From: Ferruginibacter sp.
GTDB taxonomy: Bacteria > Bacteroidota > Bacteroidia > Chitinophagales > Chitinophagaceae
Length of the DNA stretch: 5,104 bases
Direction of reading: 5' to 3'
Assembly: GCA_025362765.1 (NCBI GenBank)
Contig: JANYFI010000454.1
Coordinates: 1-5,104, forward strand
Numbering within the stretch: position 1 is the stretch's first letter; every line of letters starts with the position of its first letter. Below, piece after piece: positions 1 to 5,104 of this stretch. A program made the translations under genes and the position numbers. The notes under the pieces were generated by a model. The model had not been told where the DNA came from. It made no database searches and saw only the letters and a program-made list of their open reading frames with translations.

Positions 1-365
1 TCAGCATCTACATACATCCCGTTTGAATACACATTTTTTTCACCATAACTAAAAAGCGACCGGTCGCCCCAGGTGGTACGGGCAATTTTTTTTATGCCTG
101 GAATTTCTTCTTTGGCTGCTTTGGCAAATGGGCCGGGCATGGATGAAAAACTGTAGAGTTTGCCATCATACTCCTGGTTATCCATCACCTTGTACAAATG
201 GTTGTTGCTTGTAAAATAGCTGTTGTAAGTAACCTCATCTTCTACCCATAAAAAAATAAACGCGGCACAGGATATGCCGATGGCGAGGCCAGAAATATTC
301 AGCAGGCTAAACGTTCGGTTCTTCCACAAACTTCGCCAGGCAGTTAAAAAATAATTCTTTATCAT
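1..365 (-). CDS. FtsX/MacB-type ABC transporter permease, N-terminal 121 residues (3' end beyond left edge)
   Basis: This is the start of an inner-membrane ABC permease, open with no stop to the left edge. Translation from the ATG at 365-363 begins MIKNYFLTAWRSLWKN, followed by a hydrophobic first membrane segment at about residues 19-41 (LLNISGLAIGISCAAFIFLW). Next come an acidic EDE turn and the beginning of the large extracytoplasmic MacB_PCD-like domain. Near the edge, SNGMYVDA matches SNGFYVDS at residues 118-125 of the neighbouring complete permease, which fixes the family and the frame. Full members are about 780-810 residues, so roughly 15% is visible. The start is supported by its match to the family N-terminus; no clear Shine-Dalgarno sequence precedes it, as is usual in Bacteroidetes. 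A 603-bp gap separates it from the upstream permease, so it probably has its own promoter. The motif NQEYDGKLYSF suggests a different subgroup from the other two permeases (inference). Substrate unknown. Confidence 0.9.
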   Translation of the reverse strand, partial: MIKNYFLTAWRSLWKNRTFSLLNISGLAIGISCAAFIFLWVEDEVTYNSYFTSNNHLYKVMDNQEYDGKLYSFSSMPGPFAKAAKEEIPGIKKIARTTWGDRSLFSYGEKNVYSNGMYVDA

Positions 366-380
366 ACTGTAGTATTTTGG

Positions 381-408
381 CGGAAAGCGGAAAGCTGAAG
401 GCTGAACG
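381..408. repeat. degenerate 7-bp tandem repeat, four units
   Basis: Four consecutive heptamers are visible: cggaaag, cggaaag, ctgaagg, ctgaacg. The first two are identical. The last two share ctgaa and drift at the final bases. The tract ends 15 bp before the start codon of the left-hand permease, so it would lie in that gene's 5' leader. It could be a small intergenic simple repeat or a remnant of a longer one. No function can be assigned. Confidence 0.5.
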
Positions 409-506
409 CCAGATGCAGATTTTACTCCATTGCATACATCTTCAAAACAACACTCCCCTGCTTTAGCTTTCGGCCTGTGCTTTAAGCTTTTAGGTTTCCG
501 TGCGCT

Positions 507-528
507 TGCAAAATCAACACCCGTGCCA
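507..528 (-). promoter_or_regulatory. candidate sigma-54 (-24/-12) promoter for the left-hand permease
   Basis: Read on the minus strand, 528-523 is TGGCAC, a perfect -24 element. After the standard 5-bp gap comes TTGAT at 517-513, where the consensus is TTGCA, so the invariant C of the -12 GC is missing in this register. A second register overlaps it six bases downstream: GGGTGT at 522-517, 5 bp, then a perfect TTGCA at 511-507. This second register keeps both invariant dinucleotides, GG and GC, at the right spacing but has a poor -24 element otherwise. Either register would start transcription near 495-503 and give a leader of roughly 130 nt before the ATG at 365. No good match to the Bacteroidetes housekeeping TAnnTTTG element was found nearby. 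The call is inference from motif and spacing only. Confidence 0.4.
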
Positions 529-578
529 TTGTTTAAAGCCTTATGGGTGCTGGTTTTGATTAAATAGAAAAATAAAAA

Positions 579-617
579 GTGTACGAAAACGAACAGTGTT
601 TGTTTGATTCCGTACAC
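579..617. promoter_or_regulatory. 39-bp imperfect palindrome, candidate activator/operator site (or hairpin terminator)
   Basis: The outer arms are a perfect 7-bp inverted repeat, gtgtacg (579-585) and cgtacac (611-617). The inner arms cgaaca (590-595) and tgtttg (601-606) pair at 5 of 6 positions. The A-rich/T-rich stretches between the arms pair in part. Read as minus-strand RNA, the stem has 14 Watson-Crick pairs and one G-U pair over 17 positions, with a 5-nt loop. Its centre at 598 lies about 70 bp upstream of the -24 element candidate and about 95 bp upstream of its predicted start, a typical place for a sigma-54 activator site. On the minus strand it is followed at once by a T-rich tract (578-562), so a terminator for the upstream permeases is an alternative. 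Confidence 0.6.
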
Positions 618-968
618 CTGTTGCTAAAATAATGGAGAACCCAGGGTAGCGCAGCCGGGAAAACTGTTAAGGAGCAAACTGTTTATTTGCCGTTCAGCGT
701 TTTTAGCGCTGCCGTTATCAGAGGGGGTCATTCATTGTGACAAGGTCTTGTTTCTTGTTTTCAATTTTAATGTCAACGGGAGCGCTTTTTGCTTAATAAC
801 AAAGCATTTTATTATTGTAATACCGTTGGTTGGAAAGCGATACCAGCCATTTATCCGGCAGTGTGTGCGTTCAAATAATTTGTGCTTAAACAGATCAATA
901 CAATCAACAACCGCCTCTTACAAATTTGCATTACAGTTATGTTTTTTAATTCAATTTTTCAATGATGA
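618..968. other. non-coding stretch downstream of the complete permease
   Basis: No credible gene is seen on either strand in these 351 bases, which form the upstream half of the 603-bp gap between the complete permease and the left-hand one. Small inverted repeats occur, such as cagcg/cgctg (695-699, 707-711) and tgctt/aagca (790-794, 802-806), but their stems are only 5 bp. Neither has the T-run placement expected of a terminator for the minus-strand genes. The octamer aaactgtt occurs twice (661-668, 677-684). No tRNA or other RNA gene is recognised. Confidence 0.6.
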
Positions 969-3395
969 TTATTCACTCTTCAAACTCTTCACCGGATTGG
1001 CCAGTGCCGCTTTTAATGCCTGAAAACTTACAGTGAGCAAAGCAATAAGAATTGCCAACACGCCTGCAAGCACAAATATCCACCAACCAATATTGGTGCG
1101 GTATTCAAAATTTTGGAGCCATTTATTCATACCAAGCCAAGCCAATGGCGAGGCGATCAATACAGCAATAGCAACGAGTCCGATAAAATCTTTGGACAAG
1201 AGCAGAGCTACACCGATTACCGAAGAGCCGAGCACTTTTCTTATTCCTATTTCCCTCGTGCGCTGCTCTGCCGAGAATGCGGATAAGCCAAACAAACCAA
1301 GGCACGCAATCAAAATGGCAATGATGGTGAAGGTGGATACAATGTCGTAAATGCGCTCTTCCTTTTGGTAGTTGTGTTGAAAATCCTGATCTAAAAATGA
1401 GTATTCAAAAGGGATACCCGGATGAAGATTTTTCCATGTGGCACTTACTTTTTTAATTGCAGCCGCATAGTCTTTTGTATTAAGGCTTGCAATAAGATAA
1501 CTATATTTGTTGCCAAAAGTACTGGTAACAAATCCATATGGTTTAATTTTATTTTGCAGACTTTCGGCGTTAAAATTCTTCAATACCCCAATTATATTCC
1601 GATCGCCCTTAAATCCATTTACATCGTATTTTATTTTTTTTCCGATAGCATCGCTGGCGCTGTACCCCAATTGTTTTGCAGCCAGTTCGTTGAGTATGAT
1701 ACTGGCTGAATCATTAAAATCATCAGCAAAAGAACGGCCGCTCAAAAGTTGGAAACCCATGCTTTTTGTATAATTATTTTCTACGGTTGTAAGCTGTACG
1801 TCCACATTATCCTGCTTCGATTTGGCTTCATTGAAAAAAAGCATGTCATTTAAATTAATAATGCCGGGGTAAGATGAACCACCGGTGACGGACACCACTT
1901 CAGGATATTTTTGCAATTCATTTTTCAATGCCGTGTAATCAGGTTTGCTGTTGAGATAGCCCTGCCCCAGCGGCAAAACCAATTGCTGGCTTTTATTAAA
2001 ACCCAATTGCTGGTCTTTAATAAAATGTAATTGTTTCCAAATAACGATGGCCGCAAAAACCAGGCAAACAGAAACGGTAAATTGAAATACTACCAGTCCC
2101 TTGCGGATGGCGGTGGCCGAAAAACTATTGGTCATCTTTCCCTTTAAAACAGCAATGGGTTTAAATACAGACAAGTAAAATGCAGGGTACAATCCTGCGC
2201 ATAAACCTGTAACCAGGGTAAGGCCGGCCATCCAATACAACAATGCAGGATCATTCAGCAGACCAATTCGCTTTTGTGTAATGTCGTTAAAATATGGCAG
2301 CACCAATTTCATTAGTACCAACGCAACTACCAGCGCCAGGATACACATCACGAATGATTCGCCCAAAAACTGCCATACCAGTGCTTTTCGTTCTGCGCCC
2401 ATCACTTTTCTTACCCCTACTTCCTTTGCCCGTTTTTGAGAACGTGCCGTTGAGAGATTCATAAAGTTGATGCAGGCAATCAGCAGAATAAATGCGGCTA
2501 TCGAACCCAGTATATAAAGATAGGTAACATTACCGTTTGCCGAAATTTCATTGCCAAGGGATGAATGCAGGTAGATGTCAGGCACAGCTTGCAAAAAAAG
2601 CTTTTGTGAAAATCCAGCGGACTTCATATCAGCGCCTGCCTGTGCGGTGAAATACGCCTGTACTTTTTGCTCCACCAATGCGGGATTGGTACCCTGCTTT
2701 AACTTTGCATAAGTGAAAAAAACATTGTTCCCGACCAATGAAGTTTGTTGTTTTACCCAGTTCCACATATCATTGTTGCGCATGGAAAGAAAGTAGCCGG
2801 AGGGAATATGAGACCTGTATTTTGAATTGTCGAAAACAGCTTTAACTGTATAGTTGAATTGTCCAAATGGCGTGTTTACCAACAACAATTTTCCAACCGG
2901 GTTAACATCTCCAAAAAATTTGGCGGAGATATCTTTTGAAATCACCATGCTGTTTGGATCAGCCAAAGCGGTTTTGCCATCGCCATAAACAAAATCATAC
3001 GTCAACACCTGGAAAAAAGTTGAATCAACATAAAACCCGTTTGATTCAAAAAATTGTTTTGGCTCACCCTCAGTAGATTTTATCAGCATCTTAGCAATAT
3101 CCGGAAAGGTCATCAGCCTGGTAACCTGTTCTATTTCGGGCAGATTGTCTTTTAAACTAAATGCCAGCGGTGCCGCGGTTGCCGCCCATGTTTCGCCTTT
3201 ATTATTTACCGATGCAAAGCGAAATATCCGCTGGCCGTCTTTTTGAAATTTGTCGTAACTATCTTCATCAAAAATGTACAATACAATCAACAGGCAGGAA
3301 GCCAGGCCAACAGCCAAACCAAAAATATTGATAAAACTAAAGGCTTTATTTTTGCTGAAGTTTCTGCATGAAATTTTTAAATAATTTTTGAACAT
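969..3395 (-). CDS. FtsX/MacB-type ABC transporter permease, complete, 808 residues
   Basis: This is an inner-membrane permease of the duplicated type with two FtsX-like units, normal in length for the Bacteroidetes family. TM1 is at about 20-42. The first extracytoplasmic MacB_PCD-like domain spans about 43-290 (SNGFYVDSTFF at 118-128, VISKDISAKFFGD at 151-163). Three membrane segments follow at about 291-314, 345-367 and 385-409. The second unit repeats the plan: TM5 at about 432-453, an extracytoplasmic domain at 454-684 (IIGVLKNFNAESL at 601-613), then TMs at about 685-708, 735-757 and 770-792. Each unit has the cytoplasmic coupling motif after its central TM: KEVGVRKVMGA (324-334) and REIGIRKVLGS (714-724). 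There is no Walker A or B motif, so an ATPase must come from elsewhere. The ATG at 3395-3393 gives the family-typical start MFKNYLKISCRNF. It follows the upstream permease by 56 bp with no terminator, so the two are probably co-transcribed. Substrate unknown; MacB-like efflux or stress export is inference. Confidence 0.95.
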   Translation of the reverse strand: MFKNYLKISCRNFSKNKAFSFINIFGLAVGLASCLLIVLYIFDEDSYDKFQKDGQRIFRFASVNNKGETWAATAAPLAFSLKDNLPEIEQVTRLMTFPDIAKMLIKSTEGEPKQFFESNGFYVDSTFFQVLTYDFVYGDGKTALADPNSMVISKDISAKFFGDVNPVGKLLLVNTPFGQFNYTVKAVFDNSKYRSHIPSGYFLSMRNNDMWNWVKQQTSLVGNNVFFTYAKLKQGTNPALVEQKVQAYFTAQAGADMKSAGFSQKLFLQAVPDIYLHSSLGNEISANGNVTYLYILGSIAAFILLIACINFMNLSTARSQKRAKEVGVRKVMGAERKALVWQFLGESFVMCILALVVALVLMKLVLPYFNDITQKRIGLLNDPALLYWMAGLTLVTGLCAGLYPAFYLSVFKPIAVLKGKMTNSFSATAIRKGLVVFQFTVSVCLVFAAIVIWKQLHFIKDQQLGFNKSQQLVLPLGQGYLNSKPDYTALKNELQKYPEVVSVTGGSSYPGIINLNDMLFFNEAKSKQDNVDVQLTTVENNYTKSMGFQLLSGRSFADDFNDSASIILNELAAKQLGYSASDAIGKKIKYDVNGFKGDRNIIGVLKNFNAESLQNKIKPYGFVTSTFGNKYSYLIASLNTKDYAAAIKKVSATWKNLHPGIPFEYSFLDQDFQHNYQKEERIYDIVSTFTIIAILIACLGLFGLSAFSAEQRTREIGIRKVLGSSVIGVALLLSKDFIGLVAIAVLIASPLAWLGMNKWLQNFEYRTNIGWWIFVLAGVLAILIALLTVSFQALKAALANPVKSLKSE
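970..1028. repeat. direct repeat copy A (3' end of the complete permease gene)
   Basis: This segment matches 3453-3511 at 51 of 59 positions, including the first 17 bases without a mismatch. It encodes the C-terminal tail of the permease, ending KSLKSE, and reaches into the stop codon. Several of the differences are silent third-position changes. It is the best conserved DNA noticed between the two paralogues and supports a tandem gene duplication. Confidence 0.85.
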
Positions 3396-3451
3396 GCTGA
3401 TAAGTTTTAAATGTTATGCTGCCATTAAAAAAACGCTTTGTTAAATAAATT
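3396..3451 (-). other. 56-bp spacer between the two right-hand permease genes
   Basis: The spacer is AT-rich. It holds no hairpin followed by T residues, no clear promoter element and no strong Shine-Dalgarno sequence before the ATG at 3395. The bases just before the start are A/T-rich, which is usual for Bacteroidetes translation starts. It most likely lies within one transcript covering both genes. Confidence 0.6.
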
Positions 3452-5104
3452 CTATTCACTCTTCAAACTTTTCGCCGGGTTGGCCAGCGCCGCTTTAATT
3501 GATTGAAAACTGGTAGTGATAACCGCTATCAGCAAAGCCAGCAAACCAGCCAATGCAAACATCCACCAAACAATATCAATGCGGTAAGCAAAAATTTGTA
3601 TCCAACGCTGCATGGCCCAATAAGCGAGCGGCGTTGCAATAACAATGGCGATACACACCAGTTGTACAAAGTCTTTTGACAGCAGCGAAGTAATATTGGT
3701 AACAGTAGCGCCCAACACTTTTCTGATACCGATTTCCTTGATGCGTTGACCGGCGGTAAATGTTACCAAACCAAACAAACCCATACTGGAAATTACCACA
3801 GCGATAATGGCAAATACTAAAATTAAAAAAGAAGTTTGCTGATCTTCTTTATACAATTCATTAAAACTATCGTCTAAAAAACTATACTCAATCGGATTAT
3901 CGGGCGCAAATTTCTTCCATACATTTTCCACTGCTTTTACCGCACTGGCAATGTCTCCGGGGGATACTCTTACCATAAAAATCCTAAACCATTCCGGATT
4001 ATTAAATGCTACCAGCGGCCCCATTTTTTCATGCGTGCTTTTGTAATTGAAATTTTTTACAACGCCGGTAACCTGGCCGGTTCTTCCTTTAAAAGTAAAC
4101 GACTGCCCCACCACCGGCTCATGAAAATTAAATTCCTTTACCGCCGTTTCGTTTAATACTACATTGTTTTTATCGGCTTCGCCATCCTGCAGCCAGCGAC
4201 CTTCCTTCATTGTTAACTGCATCGTGTTTAAAAAATTACCATCCGTTGCCAACTGCGCTACTTTTGGATTAAACATGGTATCACGGCCCGGCCAATTAGC
4301 ACTGCCAGTGGAATAGCTGCCAATATTTACAATAGGTTGATTGCCGATAGTTACACTTTGTATACTTTTTTGGGCAAGCAATTCCTGCCGCATGGTTTGT
4401 ACTAATTGTGCTTTATTTTTACCGCCAATGCCAGGCGGCAACGCAAATGCCAATACCTGGGATTTGTTATAACCGGGATTTGACTGCTGCGTAAATTTCA
4501 TCTGTTGCCAGATGATGATGGAAGATGCTATCAATATAACCGCAATGGTAAACTGCACTACCACCAACCCTTTTCTGAAATAACTATCTTTTACTTTTAA
4601 AATAGTAACGCCTTTAAAAACATTCAATGGCTTAAAGGAGGAGAGTAAAATAGCAGGATAAATACTATTGAGTACAAAGGCAACAAACATCGTGCTTCCA
4701 ATAATCATCCAAACACCAGCTGATGCCAGCGACAGGCTGAAATCCTTTCCTGTAAAGGAATTGAATACAGGTAAACACAAGCGAACAATGAGTAACGTAC
4801 ACAGCACCGATATTAAACTTACCAGTAATGACTCTGCAATAAACTGGTAAAAAAGATGGATCGTTTTTGCACCGGAAATTTTCCGGATGCTCACTTCTTT
4901 TGCCCGCAGGCTGGCTTTTGCCGTGGTGAGATTTACATAGTTGATACAAGCCACCAGCAACAGCAAAAATGCCAGTATTGAAAAAATGTATACGGTGTTT
5001 ATATTCCCATGTACAAAAGCAGATGATTGCATTCCCTTTTCAAAATGCATATCTTTTAACGCAACCATGCTGATTTGAATACCACCTTTTTCATTACCGG
5101 GAAA
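3452..5104 (-). CDS. FtsX/MacB-type ABC transporter permease, C-terminal 550 residues (5' end beyond right edge)
   Basis: This is a paralogue of the complete permease next to it. The frame is open to the right edge, and the 12 codons before the ATG at 5068 (ending GGIQIS) continue it without a stop. That methionine is therefore internal, and about 260 N-terminal residues (TM1 and most of the first extracytoplasmic domain) lie outside the window. In visible numbering there are TMs at about 38-60, 91-113, 130-155 and 178-200. The second extracytoplasmic domain spans about 201-422 and contains VTGVVKNFNYKS (345-356). Last come TMs near 423-448, 478-500 and 511-533. Both coupling motifs are present: KEVSIRKISGA (69-79) and KEIGIRKVLGA (456-466). 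No ATP-binding motif is present. The gene ends in TAG (3454-3452) and is followed after 56 bp by the next permease in the same direction. The C-terminus ALANPAKSLKSE differs by one residue from that of its neighbour. Substrate unknown. Confidence 0.95.
   Translation of the reverse strand, partial: FPGNEKGGIQISMVALKDMHFEKGMQSSAFVHGNINTVYIFSILAFLLLLVACINYVNLTTAKASLRAKEVSIRKISGAKTIHLFYQFIAESLLVSLISVLCTLLIVRLCLPVFNSFTGKDFSLSLASAGVWMIIGSTMFVAFVLNSIYPAILLSSFKPLNVFKGVTILKVKDSYFRKGLVVVQFTIAVILIASSIIIWQQMKFTQQSNPGYNKSQVLAFALPPGIGGKNKAQLVQTMRQELLAQKSIQSVTIGNQPIVNIGSYSTGSANWPGRDTMFNPKVAQLATDGNFLNTMQLTMKEGRWLQDGEADKNNVVLNETAVKEFNFHEPVVGQSFTFKGRTGQVTGVVKNFNYKSTHEKMGPLVAFNNPEWFRIFMVRVSPGDIASAVKAVENVWKKFAPDNPIEYSFLDDSFNELYKEDQQTSFLILVFAIIAVVISSMGLFGLVTFTAGQRIKEIGIRKVLGATVTNITSLLSKDFVQLVCIAIVIATPLAYWAMQRWIQIFAYRIDIVWWMFALAGLLALLIAVITTSFQSIKAALANPAKSLKSE
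3453..3511. repeat. direct repeat copy B (3' end of the 5'-truncated permease gene)
   Basis: This is the partner of 970-1028, with 51 of 59 bases the same. It encodes the same C-terminal tail in the right-hand paralogue. Homologous recombination between the two copies would delete one permease unit (about 2.5 kb) and leave a hybrid gene end, though the repeat is short and imperfect. Confidence 0.85.

Noticed and set aside
695..711. cagcg/cgctg inverted repeat as terminator of the complete permease
   Set aside because: The stem is 5 bp and on the minus strand no T-run follows it.
790..806. tgctt/aagca hairpin followed by T-rich DNA on the plus strand
   Set aside because: The stem is only 5 bp and A/T-rich, and no plus-strand gene ends before it.
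748..1023. Plus-strand open frame of 91 codons
   Set aside because: It runs into the 3' end of the complete permease on the opposite strand, has no recognisable domain and lies largely in AT-rich non-coding DNA. Treated as chance.
1033..1773. Several open frames on the plus strand (and one in another minus frame) inside the complete permease
   Set aside because: They are shadows of the strong 808-residue coding frame and show no family features.
4665..4949. Open frames on both strands inside the right-hand permease
   Set aside because: They overlap the conserved coupling and membrane segments of the real frame and encode nothing recognisable.
5066..5068. ATG that could be read as the start of the right-hand permease
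   Set aside because: The frame stays open upstream to the window edge, and the family needs about 260 more residues, including TM1, so this methionine is internal.

Overview
The window carries three tandem genes, all on the minus strand. Each encodes a large FtsX/MacB-type ABC-transporter permease. No ATPase, periplasmic adaptor, outer-membrane channel or regulator is visible. Two of the genes are cut by the window edges. The likely host is a Bacteroidetes bacterium, possibly from the Chitinophagaceae or a related family. The evidence is the roughly 800-residue duplicated permease family with its typical N-terminus, the AT-rich spacers, the lack of clear Shine-Dalgarno sequences, and the presence of several paralogues side by side. 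This placement rests on family resemblance, not on a search.

Layout in transcription order, from right to left: (1) 5104-3452, a permease lacking its N-terminus, with 550 residues visible. (2) A 56-bp spacer with no terminator. (3) 3395-969, a complete 808-residue permease, probably co-transcribed with the first. (4) A 603-bp non-coding region, 968-366. (5) 365-1, the first 121 residues of a third permease that runs off the left edge. The two right-hand genes end in almost the same sequence at both protein and DNA level, which marks them as duplicates. The third belongs to the same superfamily, but its N-terminus looks like a different subgroup.

The most interesting part is the long non-coding gap. 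It contains a 39-bp imperfect palindrome (579-617) and, about 70 bp closer to the third gene, a sigma-54-like -24/-12 promoter candidate (507-528). This arrangement, an activator palindrome about 95 bp upstream of a sigma-54 start, would make the third permease a separately controlled unit. On the minus strand the palindrome is also followed by a T-rich tract, so it could instead act as a terminator for the upstream permease pair. A degenerate 7-bp tandem repeat lies just before the third gene's start codon.

Functionally, these permeases probably sit in the inner membrane. Their large extracytoplasmic domains would transmit ATP-driven movement from a separately encoded ATPase, as in MacB-like efflux or LolCDE-like extraction. 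The substrates cannot be told from the sequence.
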